From Paenibacillus piscarius (GTDB lineage Bacteria > Bacillota > Bacilli > Paenibacillales > Paenibacillaceae): DNA of 64,000 bases. Position 1 is the first letter of the stretch. Every line of letters begins with the position of its first letter. The translations under genes and the position numbers were made by a program. Positions 34,760 to 45,974 of this stretch are shown in pieces. The stretch is from NCBI RefSeq assembly GCF_022234545.1, contig NZ_JAIEUI010000004.1:186001-250000 (forward strand), read 5' to 3'. Below the pieces are notes generated by a model. That model did no database searches. It saw nothing but the letters and a program-made list of their open reading frames with translations, and had not been told where the DNA came from.

Positions 34760-36262
34760 TTGAATGATAAACTCCCGCCCTCTCCTCCCGAACAGGAACA
34801 AGAAGGTGCTTCTCCAAGCCTATCCGTGGACTGGAGACCGGACCCGGCCTCTCCGCTGCCGCTTCATGCCCAGATTGCCGCTCACTTCCTGGCGAAGATC
34901 CGCACCGGGGCCTGGCCGTCAGGGATGCGGCTGGCCCCGCAGCGGGAGCTGTGCCGCCGGCTCGGGGTGAACCGCAGCACTGTGGTTACAGCGCTGGGCC
35001 AGCTAACCGCCCTGGGGCTGATTGAGGGCAGGCGCGGCGGCGGAACCTTCGTGACGGACACAAGCTCTGCTGAGACGGAGCGCTCCGGCAACTGGAATGA
35101 TTATGTGGAGGAGGGCATTCATTATCCCAACCTGCCCACCATCCAGGACATTAACCGGCTCGAATATGAGCCGGGCCTGATCCGCCTCGGTACGGGTGAA
35201 CCGGCGCCTGAGCTGCTGCCCGGAGCCGCGATGAACCAGGTGCTGGCCGGGCTGTCGCAGCGTGTTCTGCCTCCGCTCTCCTACGAGGAGCCGCTCGGCA
35301 GCCCGGTGCTGCGCGCTGCGGTCAGCCGGATGCTGGAGAGAAGCGGTATCCTGGCCGACCCGGCCTCGATCCTGATTACCTCCGGGGCGCTCCAGGGGCT
35401 GCAATTAATCGCCCTCGGGCTGCTGCCGCGCGGCTCAACTATTCTGCTGGAGAAGCCCTCGTATCTGTATTCCATTCACGCCTTTCAGTCTGCCGGGGTG
35501 AAGTTCAGCGGCCTGCCCTTGGACGGGCGCGGGCTGATCCCGGAGCGGCTTGCCGCCGAAGCTGTCCGCAGCAAGGCAGCGATGCTGTATAGCATCCCTT
35601 CATTTCATAATCCCACGGGAATAGTAATGGATACAGAGCGCCGCAAGGAGCTGATGGAGGTCACAGGCAGATTGGGACTGCCGATCCTGGAGGACGGGGC
35701 CTACCAGGAATTGTGGCTGGATGAACCGCCGCCTCTGCCGCTGAAGGCGCTGGACCGTGAGGGACGGGTCCTGCATCTGGGGACACTGTCCAAAGCGGCT
35801 AGCCCCGGCCTACGCATCGGCTGGATTGCCGGTCCGGAGCCGGTTGTCCGGCGGCTGGCCGACATCAAAATGCAGAGCGACTACGGCGCAAGCTCCCTAT
35901 CGCAATGGGCCGCCGCCAGTTGGCTGACCGGCGGCTATCACGAGGAGCATCTGCACACACTGCGCCGCAGACTCCGTGAGCGCCGCAGTCTCATGCTGGA
36001 GCTGCTCCGGCTGCACTGCACCGGACTCGCCACCTGGAATGTCCCGGCAGGCGGCTTCTATATCTGGCTCTCTCTTCTGCATGCCGGGCCTCCGCGCAAG
36101 CTGTTCACCGCCGCCCTGCACGCAGGACTGCTGCTGAATACAGGCGATCTGTACGACCGCAGTGACCGCAGGCATCTCAGACTCTCCTATGCCTATGCTT
36201 CCCCGGCAGAGCTGGAGCGTGCTATCCCTCTGCTCGCCGGGTTAATCAGGGCAGGAGGCTAA
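34760..36262 (+). CDS. MocR-family regulator (GntR-HTH fused to aminotransferase domain)
   Basis: Chimeric pyridoxal-phosphate-dependent regulator of 500 residues. The GntR winged helix spans about residues 32-100 (PLPLHAQIAAHFLAKIRTGAW, APQRELCRRLGVNRSTVVTAL). The fold-type-I aminotransferase domain has the PLP lysine in HLGTLSKAASPGLRIGW and the PLP-binding YSIPSFHNPTG. TTG start with GAAGGAG eight bases upstream. It is divergent from the lysE-type gene and likely controls it. MocR proteins usually sense PLP or amino acid derivatives; the effector is unknown here. Confidence 0.92.
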   Translation: MNDKLPPSPPEQEQEGASPSLSVDWRPDPASPLPLHAQIAAHFLAKIRTGAWPSGMRLAPQRELCRRLGVNRSTVVTALGQLTALGLIEGRRGGGTFVTDTSSAETERSGNWNDYVEEGIHYPNLPTIQDINRLEYEPGLIRLGTGEPAPELLPGAAMNQVLAGLSQRVLPPLSYEEPLGSPVLRAAVSRMLERSGILADPASILITSGALQGLQLIALGLLPRGSTILLEKPSYLYSIHAFQSAGVKFSGLPLDGRGLIPERLAAEAVRSKAAMLYSIPSFHNPTGIVMDTERRKELMEVTGRLGLPILEDGAYQELWLDEPPPLPLKALDREGRVLHLGTLSKAASPGLRIGWIAGPEPVVRRLADIKMQSDYGASSLSQWAAASWLTGGYHEEHLHTLRRRLRERRSLMLELLRLHCTGLATWNVPAGGFYIWLSLLHAGPPRKLFTAALHAGLLLNTGDLYDRSDRRHLRLSYAYASPAELERAIPLLAGLIRAGG

Positions 36263-36292
36263 AGGCTTCTTGCCAGCAGCCAATCTGCGGCT

Positions 36293-37381
36293 TCACCCGG
36301 TCTGCTGCGGTAAGCGAACCCGGAAGGACGTCCCCTCGCCGGGACGGCTCGTAACCTGGACGCTGCCTTCATGAAGCTCAATGATCCGCTTTACCAGCGG
36401 CAGCCCCAGCCCGCTGCCGCCGCCGCTGCTGACGCTTCTTGACCGGTCCACCTTGTAGAAGCGTTCGAAGATCCGGGGCAGGTCTTCTTCCGCCATGCCG
36501 ATCCCGCTGTCCTTCACCTCGACTTCAATCCACTCCTCATCTGTACGGAGGGTAACGGTGATCTGTCCGCCCTGCGGTGTGAACTTGATGCTGTTGTGCA
36601 GCAGGTTCGTCCATACCTGGCTCAGCAGATCCTGGACACCAGTCACGGTAGTCTCTGCAAGCTCAGCCTCTACCTCAATCTCCTTGCCGAGCCACTGCGG
36701 CTCTGCGGCCAGGATCATCTCCTGCACCTGCTTGTCCAGCCTGTAGGGCTTCCGCTCGAACGGGAAGCTCTCCGCCTCCAGCACCGACAGCTTCAGCAGG
36801 TTGTCGCTTAGACCGGACAGGCGGCGGCTCTCCGCTTCAATAATGTCCAGATAATGCTTGCGGGTAACGGGACTAAGCCCTTCATCCTGCAAGGCCGCAG
36901 CGAAGCCGCGGATCGAGGTCAGCGGCGACTGGATCTCATGGGACACGCTGGCGATGAAATCCTGGCGCATGGTCTCCATCCGGCTCAGCTCATTCGCCAT
37001 TTCGTTGATCCCTTCTACAATCCCGCCGAACTGCCGGTACTTGCCGCTGTCCAGCTCAACCTTGAAATCCCCTTTGGAAATCTGCCGCATCGCCGTGAGG
37101 ATGGGGACGTAGAACTGTTGATCCTTTCCGCGTGTAGCGAAGGCAATCCCCCCACCGATGCAGAAGAACAGGACAACCTGCACCGCCATCACGAACAGGT
37201 GATACCCATAGTCAGGGAAGGACCAGCCGAAATACCGTACCAGCACCCGGGACCCGAAGTAACTGCCATTCCAGGATACAAAGAGGACAGCCAGTACCCC
37301 TGCAAGCGGAAGTATAATTTTTATTGTCTGCAAAAACCCGCTTATCCGGCCTCTCTTACCCGTCTTACCCATTCCGCTCAT
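36293..37381 (-). CDS. sensor histidine kinase
   Basis: Membrane kinase with two N-terminal TM helices (IILPLAGVLAVLFVSW and FVMAVQVVLFFCIGGGIAFA) around a short external loop. HAMP-like region RQISKGDFKVEL, phosphoacceptor histidine in FIASVSHEIQSPLTSIRGF, and ATPase boxes N (LLHNSIKFTP), G1 (DSGIGM), F (FERFYKVD) and G2 (GSGLGLPLV). Its ATG overlaps the response regulator stop (ATGA), so kinase and regulator are coupled. The short sensor loop is typical of kinases that work with a neighbouring ABC exporter. Confidence 0.95.
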   Translation of the reverse strand: MSGMGKTGKRGRISGFLQTIKIILPLAGVLAVLFVSWNGSYFGSRVLVRYFGWSFPDYGYHLFVMAVQVVLFFCIGGGIAFATRGKDQQFYVPILTAMRQISKGDFKVELDSGKYRQFGGIVEGINEMANELSRMETMRQDFIASVSHEIQSPLTSIRGFAAALQDEGLSPVTRKHYLDIIEAESRRLSGLSDNLLKLSVLEAESFPFERKPYRLDKQVQEMILAAEPQWLGKEIEVEAELAETTVTGVQDLLSQVWTNLLHNSIKFTPQGGQITVTLRTDEEWIEVEVKDSGIGMAEEDLPRIFERFYKVDRSRSVSSGGGSGLGLPLVKRIIELHEGSVQVTSRPGEGTSFRVRLPQQTG

Positions 37382-38049
37382 CCCTCCAGCCTGTAGCCGA
37401 GTCCCCGGATCGTGCGGATGGCGAAGCCGAACTGCTCCTGCGGGAATCGCTCGCGCAGACGGCCCACATGCACATCCAGCGTCCGTTCGTTGCCCTCGTA
37501 ATCGTAGCCCCAGATCTCTTCGATCAGCCGGTCGCGCGTCAAGGTCTGCCCCTTATAGCTCGCCAGCTTGAATAACAGCTCGAATTCCTTGAGTGGCAGC
37601 GTAATATTCCCCTGCTCAGAGGCAATCTCATAGGTCTTGCGGTTCATCCGCAGACTTCCCACGCTCACACTTTGGGCGGCGGAGATCTGATACCGCTTCA
37701 GCAGCGCCTTGACCCTGGCGATCAGCACCGGCGGCTCGAAGGGCTTGACCAGATAGTCGTCTGTCCCCAGCTCGAAGCCTTTGACAATCTGCGAAGTCTC
37801 CCCTTTGGCTGTCAGCATCAGAATCGGAATGTCATAATGCTTCCGCAGCTCCCGGCACAGCTCCCAGCCGTCCATCTTCGGCATCATGACATCGATAATC
37901 GCCAGATCGGCGGATGTCTCCTCAAGCATCTGCAGGGCCTCCAGCCCATCTGCGGCGCTGTACACCTCCGTAAGCCCTTCAGCTCTCAGGAACACCTCCA
38001 CCAATTCGCGGATATGCGGGTCGTCGTCCACCACCAGTATTTTGACCAT
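37378..38049 (-). CDS. OmpR-family response regulator
   Basis: Receiver domain with acidic pocket VVDDDPH, phosphoacceptor aspartate in [15 protein letters not shown], threonine in MLTAKG and lysine in [10 protein letters not shown]. The C-terminal OmpR/PhoB winged helix ends [15 protein letters not shown] at 38049; a start at 38073 would add eight residues without a better site. It lies inside the end of the ABC transporter gene (71-bp overlap), the middle gene of a three-gene operon. Confidence 0.95.
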   Translation of the reverse strand: MVKILVVDDDPHIRELVEVFLRAEGLTEVYSAADGLEALQMLEETSADLAIIDVMMPKMDGWELCRELRKHYDIPILMLTAKGETSQIVKGFELGTDDYLVKPFEPPVLIARVKALLKRYQISAAQSVSVGSLRMNRKTYEIASEQGNITLPLKEFELLFKLASYKGQTLTRDRLIEEIWGYDYEGNERTLDVHVGRLRERFPQEQFGFAIRTIRGLGYRLEG

Positions 38050-39844
38050 AATCTGCTGATCCCTCCTCTGCACTGCGGCTCTGAAGCTCCGGTGTATTCA
38101 TCTGCAATTGCTGCTCGGCAAATTCACGGTACAGCTCATGATCCCGCAGCAGCTCCTCGTGGGTACCCCTGCCGGTAATCCGGCCCTTCTCCATGAAAAT
38201 AATCTGGTCCGCATTCACGACCGTTGCCAGCCTGTGGGCAATGACAATCGTGGTCCGGCCCTGCATCAGATTCCCCAGCGCCTTCTGCACCACAGCCTCC
38301 GACTGACTGTCCAGACTGGATGTGGCTTCGTCCAGCATCAGAATCTTGGGATTGCGCAGCAGCGCCCTGGCGATGGCAATCCGCTGCCGCTGCCCGCCGG
38401 ACAGCTTCACTCCGCGCTCGCCCACATCGGTATCGTATCCGTCCGGAAGCGCCTCAATGAAGCCGTCCGCATAAGCCATTGCCGCCGCACGCCGCAGCTC
38501 CTCCTTACTGACCTCACGCTCCAGTCCATAGGCCAGATTCTCAGCAATCGTCCCGGCCAGCAGCGGACTCTCCTGGGAGACATACCCGATCCGTCCCCGC
38601 CAGGATTTCAGGGAGAACAGCGGCGCCGGCTTGCCGTCCAGCCGGATCACTCCGCTTAATGGCTCGTAGAAGCGTTCCAGCATGGAGAACAGGGTGGTTT
38701 TGCCGCCTCCGCTTGGACCGACAATAGCCGTGACCTGTCCCGGAAGCATCGTGAAGCTCACCTGATTCAGCACCTTCTCACCCGCCTTATATCCGAAGCT
38801 GAGGTCCTCCACCTCAATAGAACTGTCTTCGTCAGTCGCCTCCAGGACTCCTTCATAGACCTCTTCCTCTGCGGCAAGAGTCTCAATCATCCGTTCGGAT
38901 GCACCCTTGGCCTTCTGTAGCTGGGTGAAGAATTGAGTTAATTGTGTCAGCGGCATAATAATCTGAATCAGATACAGAATAAAAGCAACCAGCTCACCGG
39001 CAGTGAGTGCCCCTGAAGATACCTGCATCCCGCCGTAGCCGATAATCACCACCAGCAGCATCATGAAGACGAAGGAGACCAGCGGGCTGATCAGCGCACT
39101 TACCTTGCCCTCGCGGAGCCCGAAGGACAGCAGGTTCATAATTCCTTGCCGTCCGGCCTCATACTCCTTCTGTTCCGCACCCGAGGCCTTCACCAGCCGG
39201 ATCTCGGACAGTACGCCGCTCAGAACAGCGGTGAATGAAGCGGTCTCGTCCTGTGTGCCCTTGGAGATCTTGTACATCTGCCGCCCCAGCGGCATCAGAA
39301 TGAGTGCAGACAACGGCAGGACCGCGAACAGGACCAGCGTCATCTTCCAATTCAGGTAGAGCAGCACTGAGATGGAGCCGACAATGGAGATGATCCCGGT
39401 GAACAGGCTGGCCAGATGCTCCGAGATCAGCGTCTTGAGAATGCCCGTATCATTGGTCATCCGGCTGACACTCTCACCGGTCCGGTTCTCATTGTAGTAG
39501 GACACCGGCAGCACAAGGAATTTGCGCCATAGCCGGTCCCGCAGCCCGGCAACGATTCTCTGTCCGACCGCATTCAGCAGGTAGATGGATACCCCGCCAG
39601 CTACGGTCTGGGCAATAAATGCTCCTGCGATGAGAGCAATTTGCAGCTTGCTGACAGAGGCCAGGGAGAAGCCGTCGACCAGATTTTTCGTGAACATCGG
39701 AATAACAAGACCTACAAGGGTCGAAATAATGCTGAGGCCAAGAGCCAGCGCCAGCAGCACATAGGATGGCTTGGTGTCGCGCAGCAGCTTCAGGAACGGC
39801 TTCAGGCCCGCTCTCCGCTTCTGCCGGGTTTGTTTGTTGTCCAT
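37979..39844 (-). CDS. ABC exporter, fused membrane and ATPase domains (MsbA/BmrA-like)
   Basis: Half-transporter of the multidrug/lipid exporter type, 621 residues, working as a homodimer. Six TM helices (about residues 20-310) are followed by the ATPase domain with Walker [10 protein letters not shown], signature [15 protein letters not shown], Walker [13 protein letters not shown] and the H-loop [13 protein letters not shown] with AAAAGGAG nine bases upstream. It is the first gene of the operon with the response regulator and kinase, so the two-component system may sense the exported compound. The 41 residues after the last conserved region are Gly/Ser-rich and overlap the regulator gene. 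Confidence 0.93.
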   Translation of the reverse strand: MDNKQTRQKRRAGLKPFLKLLRDTKPSYVLLALALGLSIISTLVGLVIPMFTKNLVDGFSLASVSKLQIALIAGAFIAQTVAGGVSIYLLNAVGQRIVAGLRDRLWRKFLVLPVSYYNENRTGESVSRMTNDTGILKTLISEHLASLFTGIISIVGSISVLLYLNWKMTLVLFAVLPLSALILMPLGRQMYKISKGTQDETASFTAVLSGVLSEIRLVKASGAEQKEYEAGRQGIMNLLSFGLREGKVSALISPLVSFVFMMLLVVIIGYGGMQVSSGALTAGELVAFILYLIQIIMPLTQLTQFFTQLQKAKGASERMIETLAAEEEVYEGVLEATDEDSSIEVEDLSFGYKAGEKVLNQVSFTMLPGQVTAIVGPSGGGKTTLFSMLERFYEPLSGVIRLDGKPAPLFSLKSWRGRIGYVSQESPLLAGTIAENLAYGLEREVSKEELRRAAAMAYADGFIEALPDGYDTDVGERGVKLSGGQRQRIAIARALLRNPKILMLDEATSSLDSQSEAVVQKALGNLMQGRTTIVIAHRLATVVNADQIIFMEKGRITGRGTHEELLRDHELYREFAEQQLQMNTPELQSRSAEEGSADYGQNTGGGRRPAYPRIGGGVPES

Positions 39845-40106
39845 GGTTGATCTCCTTTTCCGGCGGTTAATGTCACAGGCCTTATCAGCCCGCTTCCGCC
39901 TGCTATCCTAGAGTAACTGCAATTTGTAAACTGAACTTAAACGGGTATCCGTACATCTTTGCCCTACACTTTTACCATTGATTTGAAATTCCCCATAAAA
40001 GTTGGTTTGTATCCCTTTTCAACAAATGTTACAGTGATAGCAGCGGCAACCTTCAAGCAGCCGCAGGCAAGAATGCAAGGCATCAGGCGGGAAAGGAGTG
40101 CAAAGT

Positions 40107-41324
40107 TTGCGGGAGAATCTCGATAAGCAGCTGTCTTTCACCTCTCTGAAATGGTTCAACTTCTTCGTGTATGGAACAGTCGTCCTCTTCACCAGCTTCT
40201 TTCCGCTGTATCTGCAGGATGTCGGAATGAACAAGCTGGAGATCGGGTGCCTGATGTCCGTAGGCGCGCTGGTATCCATCATCGCCAACCCCTTCTGGGG
40301 CATCTGGAGTGACCGTTATCAGAATATCCGGCGGATCGTCCTCGTCATGCTGACAGGAACACTGGTCTTGTCCCAGATTGTATTTCAGGCTAATACATAT
40401 GAAATGATCTACATATCCATCCTGTTCTTCTACTTCTTCCAGGGGCCGCTGTTCGCCCAGAGCAATACCATGATTCTCAGTTATATTGACGGAACCAGCC
40501 GCAGGTTCAGCTCGTTCCGGCTGTGGGGGTCGTTAGGCTGGGCCTTCACTGCAATCCTGGCCGGTCCTGTGATTGAACGGGCCGGCATCTCAGTGCTGTC
40601 CTATCTGTTTGCAGCACTGCTCTGTGCCGCGATGATCGCACTGATTACGCTGCCGAAGCTTGACCATTCCATTGGAATCGCCCCCCTGCCGTTCAAGGGG
40701 ATGCGCCATATCTTCCATCATCCGTTCTTCCTGTGCTTCATCCTCTTCGGTATCCTGGTCTCGATTCCGAATACGATGAACAATACCTTTGTGTCACTGT
40801 ACATCACCGAGCTGGGCGGAAGCAAGACGATGATCGGCCTCGCGGTGTTTCTGTCCTCCATTCTGGAGATGGGGGTGCTGTTTCTGTGCAATTACCTGCT
40901 CGGGCGCAGAGTCTCTGTGCTGCTGGCCTCACTTACCGTGGTTAGTGCTCTGTTCTTCCTGCGCTGGTGGCTGATGGCGGATGCCACTACCCCGCTGCAG
41001 GTGGCCATCATCCAGGTACTGCACTCCATTACCTTCGGCGGCTTCTTCTATGTCGGCACCCAGCTGACCATGCTGCTCGTGCCGCAGGCTTACCGCTCTT
41101 CGGGACAGGCGCTCTATACGCTCGCCTGGAGCGGCATTGCCGGCATTCTAGGCGGTGTGCTCGGAGGCTGGCTGTACCAGACCCTAGGCGCACAGACGAT
41201 GTATCTGTCCGGGGCGCTCCTCGACCTCTTCGGCACGATCGGCTTCGGACTCATGTGGCTCTTTGTGATCCGCGGCAAGTACCCGTCCACGGATGATGCT
41301 GAAGACGAGCTGCCTGAAGATTAA
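40107..41324 (+). CDS. MFS transporter (MFS_1-like, phenylpropionate-permease type)
   Basis: Twelve-TM major facilitator protein, 405 residues. The start resembles the LacY/HcaT-type subgroup (LKWFNFFVYGTVVLFTSFFPLYL), with the loop 2-3 motif GIWSDRYQNIRR. TTG at 40107 with AAAGGAG eight bases upstream is preferred to the GTG at 40098, which overlaps the site. The protein ends in an acidic tail. The substrate is unknown. The 250-bp upstream gap shows no clear operator. Confidence 0.85.
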   Translation: MRENLDKQLSFTSLKWFNFFVYGTVVLFTSFFPLYLQDVGMNKLEIGCLMSVGALVSIIANPFWGIWSDRYQNIRRIVLVMLTGTLVLSQIVFQANTYEMIYISILFFYFFQGPLFAQSNTMILSYIDGTSRRFSSFRLWGSLGWAFTAILAGPVIERAGISVLSYLFAALLCAAMIALITLPKLDHSIGIAPLPFKGMRHIFHHPFFLCFILFGILVSIPNTMNNTFVSLYITELGGSKTMIGLAVFLSSILEMGVLFLCNYLLGRRVSVLLASLTVVSALFFLRWWLMADATTPLQVAIIQVLHSITFGGFFYVGTQLTMLLVPQAYRSSGQALYTLAWSGIAGILGGVLGGWLYQTLGAQTMYLSGALLDLFGTIGFGLMWLFVIRGKYPSTDDAEDELPED

Positions 41325-41344
41325 GTTAGCGCATTACACAATAG

Positions 41345-41384
41345 AACAGGCTTGGTCTCCCGTGTGGAGGCCAAGCCTGTTTGT
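41345..41384. terminator. bidirectional terminator between the MFS gene and glnS
   Basis: 11-bp stem AACAGGCTTGG / CCAAGCCTGTT (41345-41355 with 41371-41381) followed by TGTATGG on the plus strand, between convergent genes. Confidence 0.88.
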
Positions 41385-41414
41385 ATGGCTGTTGCTGAAT
41401 TCGTTGATGCAGAG

Positions 41415-43118
<1,704 letters not shown>

Positions 43119-43298
43119 AATGATCAACCTTTCATTCTGTAATATAACTACTTCCTTGTTATGAACATGTTTCCTATTAATATACCCGTTCAGCAGGGAA
43201 TGTTCAATAAAAGTTAAGCCTCCTGTATCCTTTGACTTCCCTCCCGGCGATAGAGTAGCATGAGGTTTATAAGCATAATTGTGAAAAGGAGGCTACAT

Positions 43299-43547
43299 AT
43301 GAAGCCGCTTAAATTGCCCAAGGAGCAGCGGGATATGATCATCGACAACATCCGCGCCCATTTCGAGGCCGAACGTGGAGAAACCATCGGACATCTGGCC
43401 GCAGACAACCTGCTGGAGTTCTTCCTGCAGGAGCTGGGGCCAACGATCTACAATAGTGCACTTGGCGACTGCCGTACATTGGTCGGCCAGCGTATGCAGG
43501 CGATGGAGGAGGATATCTACGCGCTGGAGTGGAGCAAGCGCAGCTAG
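43299..43547 (+). CDS. DUF2164 family protein
   Basis: Small soluble protein of unknown function (82 residues) with the family pattern LKLPKEQRDMIIDNI, AADNLLEFFLQELGPTIYN and GDCR. ATG at 43299 with AAAGGAGG seven bases upstream. Followed 44 bp later by a GNAT gene on the same strand. Family members are common in Bacilli. Confidence 0.85.
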   Translation: MKPLKLPKEQRDMIIDNIRAHFEAERGETIGHLAADNLLEFFLQELGPTIYNSALGDCRTLVGQRMQAMEEDIYALEWSKRS

Positions 43548-43591
43548 GCAGGGACTTCTAATATACACCGTATAATATAGGGGGCGGCCGC

Positions 43592-44140
43592 ATGTTTAAT
43601 TATGTCATTGATGAGGAACTGAAGCTGAAGCTGCTGTTGCCGGAGCATTCCCGCCAGATGTTCGCCCTGGTGGAGCGTTCACGCCACCGCCTCAGGCAGT
43701 GGCTGCCTTGGGTGGATAACGTAACAGAGCAATCGCATCTCTCCACGTTTATCAAGAATTCCGTGAAGCAAGGCAGCGAGAACGGAGGCTTCACCGCCGG
43801 GCTATGGGTCCGCGATGAATTCGCCGGAATCATCGGCTATCACGAGATTGACTGGCATAACCGCTCGGTCGGCATCGGCTACTGGCTTGGCGAAGGCTAT
43901 GAGGGCCAGGGCTACATGACCAGCGCCTGCCGGGTATTTGTGGACTACGCCCTGCTGGAGCTGGAGCTGAACCGCATCGAGATCCGCTGCGCCACCGGGA
44001 ACAAGGCCAGCCGGGCGATCCCTGAGCGGCTCGGCTTCATCTTCGAGGGCGTCATCCGCCAGGCCGAGAAGCTCCCCGGCGGCTATGTGAACCATGCAGT
44101 CTACGGCCTGCTGCGCAGCGAATGGAAGCTGCTTGGCTGA
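43592..44140 (+). CDS. RimJ/RimL-type GNAT acetyltransferase
   Basis: Protein N-acetyltransferase-like enzyme of 182 residues. The core shows SVGIGYWLGEGYEGQGYMTSACR (acetyl-CoA motif A region), LELNRIEIRCATGNKASRAIPERLGF and the C-terminal HAVYGLL. This is the pattern of ribosomal-protein acetyltransferases (RimL/YdaF type). GGGGGCGG lies a few bases before the ATG. The actual substrate is unknown. Confidence 0.88.
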   Translation: MFNYVIDEELKLKLLLPEHSRQMFALVERSRHRLRQWLPWVDNVTEQSHLSTFIKNSVKQGSENGGFTAGLWVRDEFAGIIGYHEIDWHNRSVGIGYWLGEGYEGQGYMTSACRVFVDYALLELELNRIEIRCATGNKASRAIPERLGFIFEGVIRQAEKLPGGYVNHAVYGLLRSEWKLLG

Positions 44141-44202
44141 GCTGGCAAGATTGAAGGTAGTAGGGTACGGGTGGGAGCGCATGATATAGGGGCGGGAGCG
44201 GC

Positions 44203-44318
44203 GGATTCGGGTGCACTAGTGCTCCTCATTTCCGCTCACGGCCTACTTTCGCCGGATTCAGGTGAATTAATACACTTCATTTCCGCTTCCGGCCCGCTTT
44301 CGGCGGATTTAGGTGCAA
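44203..44318. repeat. 51-bp tandem repeat array, two and a half units
   Basis: GGATTCGGGTG (44203), GGATTCAGGTG (44254) and GGATTTAGGTG (44305) are exactly 51 bp apart. Each full unit also shares CTCATTTCCGCT or CTTCATTTCCGCT, then GGCC and CTTTCG. Further on, CCACTTAC (44341) and ACACTTAA (44392) are again 51 bp apart, but out of register with the first block. The sequence differs from the 5769 array; only the period is the same. Confidence 0.8.
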
Positions 44319-44648
44319 GCGGGACATAGTTGGGTTTCCTCCACTTACTAACCAGTAATTTGCCGCTCCAGGGGCAACTGTTGGATAAACAACACTTAAT
44401 TTCTCACATTTCATCTAACGGAGCTTAAAGTAACTAATTTAGTTGTTGTTTTTCCACTTAAGTCGGAGCTTTCACCCAAAGCCGACGGACTAAGATACGT
44501 TATTCCATTTGTTTACTTGCCGGGGCGGATCTTGTGGGCTCACGAGTTCAAAGGGGGAGTGTGTTCCAAGCACCCGCAGGTTCTGAATAGGTCTGATTCA
44601 GTCGTTCAGACGCCCGCACATTCAGCTACTCTTAACCACACCAGAAAC

Positions 44649-44678
44649 ACCCCCAGAGCTTACACGCACTCTGGGGGT
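44649..44678 (-). terminator. terminator after the MOSC gene
   Basis: Perfect 10-bp stem ACCCCCAGAG / CTCTGGGGGT with a 10-base loop, followed on the minus strand by GTTTCTGG. Confidence 0.75.
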
Positions 44679-44710
44679 AAGTATCGTCTTTCCTCGCCCT
44701 AAGCTCTCTC

Positions 44711-45394
44711 CTAGCTCTCCGCGCTCTCCGCAGCTTCCAGCCAGCGCTGGAACCGCTCGCGGATGCCGGACGCCAGGCTCTCCAGCCGGGCCAGCTCCGC
44801 CAGCCCGCTCTGATCCTTGCGGCCGTGCTCCATGAAATAGAGCACCTGCTTCACGGTGAAGCCGCCGTTCCCGCTCTCCTGCTTCACAATCTGGTCACCC
44901 GCCGCAATTCTGCCCTCACGCAGCACACGGAAATAGAAGCCGCTGAAGCCGGTAGACAGCACCCGCGCCGGCATGTCCGCCGGGCCATGCTTCTGCGAGA
45001 GCTTGAAGCACGGGAAGCGGGGCTGGCTCACCTGCAGCAGGGCGGTACCGATCTCGTACACATCCCCGATACAGACCTCGGTCTCCAGCAGCCCGCGGGC
45101 TGTGATATTCTCGCCGAAGGCGGAATAATCCAGCTTCCGGTCAAGCTGCTCCTCCCAGTACGCATAATGCTCTACCGGATAGACGCAGACCGCCTTGTCC
45201 GGTCCGCCATGGTTCACCAGATCCGCCTGCCCGTCGCCGTCGAACCCTTCCATATGAAGCGCAACCTTACCGGCAACCGGCAGCTTATAGATACCGGTGG
45301 ATAGCGGCTGGTTGCGGTACTCCATCGTCTTCGGCTTGCCTACATTCAGCGAGGCGACTTGCCCCTTTAGCCCAGTCTTCATCTCAGTCTCCAT
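44711..45394 (-). CDS. MOSC-domain protein (YiiM-like)
   Basis: MOSC fold associated with sulfur transfer to, or binding of, molybdenum cofactor. The conserved cysteine lies in SQPRFPCFKLSQKHG, after the N-terminal VNHGGPDKAVCVYP and FGENITARGLLE motifs typical of YiiM. Length is 227 residues. YiiM-type proteins reduce N-hydroxylated compounds. The ATG at 45394 lies inside the end of the preceding GNAT gene (11-bp overlap), with GGAGGAG about six bases upstream, so the genes are coupled. Confidence 0.88.
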   Translation of the reverse strand: METEMKTGLKGQVASLNVGKPKTMEYRNQPLSTGIYKLPVAGKVALHMEGFDGDGQADLVNHGGPDKAVCVYPVEHYAYWEEQLDRKLDYSAFGENITARGLLETEVCIGDVYEIGTALLQVSQPRFPCFKLSQKHGPADMPARVLSTGFSGFYFRVLREGRIAAGDQIVKQESGNGGFTVKQVLYFMEHGRKDQSGLAELARLESLASGIRERFQRWLEAAESAES

Positions 45395-45908
45395 CCCCTT
45401 CTCCTCCCGTCAGCCTGCAGCTCATGAATATCTCATCTACATACCGCCCGCCCAGATAGAATTCCTCCCGCAGCCGGCCCTCTTCCTCGAATCCGCACTT
45501 GCGGTAGAACAGGATCGCCGGTGTGTTGCTGGACAGCACCCGCAGGCGCAGCTTACGGATGCCATGGCAGGCAGCATGGCGCTTGATTTCTGCGATCAGG
45601 CGGCTGCCGACACCCTGGCGCTGAAAGTGCGGATGGACTGCAATATTCACCTCGCAGACGTGGCGGTTGCTCTCCATCTCTGTGGGACAGCCGAAGCCGA
45701 CAACTCCGCACAGCTCGCCATTATGCACAGCTACAAGCTGGGAGCCGGGCGGCGCATGAAGCAGATAGTCCTCCCGGGAGCGCCACATCAGCGGGCCAGG
45801 CGCCGTCTGCTCCGTCCAGATCAGATGATCGAGCACTATCAGCTCCCGGACATCCTTCAGCTCAGACGGGCGGATGACCAGCGCCGGCTCTCTGTCTAAT
45901 TGTTGCAT
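45384..45908 (-). CDS. GNAT family N-acetyltransferase
   Basis: Acetyltransferase of 174 residues from the chosen ATG at 45908, with AAGGAGGT seven bases upstream. Motif A is VNIAVHPHFQRQGVGSRLI. RKLRLRVLSSNTPAILFYRKCGFEEEG follows. The C-terminal YVDEIFMSCRL is common in this subgroup. Translationally coupled to the MOSC gene downstream. The substrate is unknown. Confidence 0.88.
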   Translation of the reverse strand: MQQLDREPALVIRPSELKDVRELIVLDHLIWTEQTAPGPLMWRSREDYLLHAPPGSQLVAVHNGELCGVVGFGCPTEMESNRHVCEVNIAVHPHFQRQGVGSRLIAEIKRHAACHGIRKLRLRVLSSNTPAILFYRKCGFEEEGRLREEFYLGGRYVDEIFMSCRLTGGEGDGD

Positions 45909-45974
45909 GAATGTACCTCCTTGCCTTGCTAAGCACATAGCAGATAATAGAAGGATTGGTTATTGCAAGTGAAT

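Larger units (their letters stand above)
44141..44710. other. 570-bp gene-free gap rich in 51-bp-period repeats
   Basis: Holds the repeat array at 44203-44310, a second pair of related segments around 44341-44400, and the MOSC-gene terminator at 44649-44678. No reading frame with a ribosome binding site was found. Confidence 0.5.

Noticed and set aside
43128..43298. T-box leader upstream of glnS
   Set aside because: No T-box sequence or terminator/antiterminator pair was seen before the glnS start.
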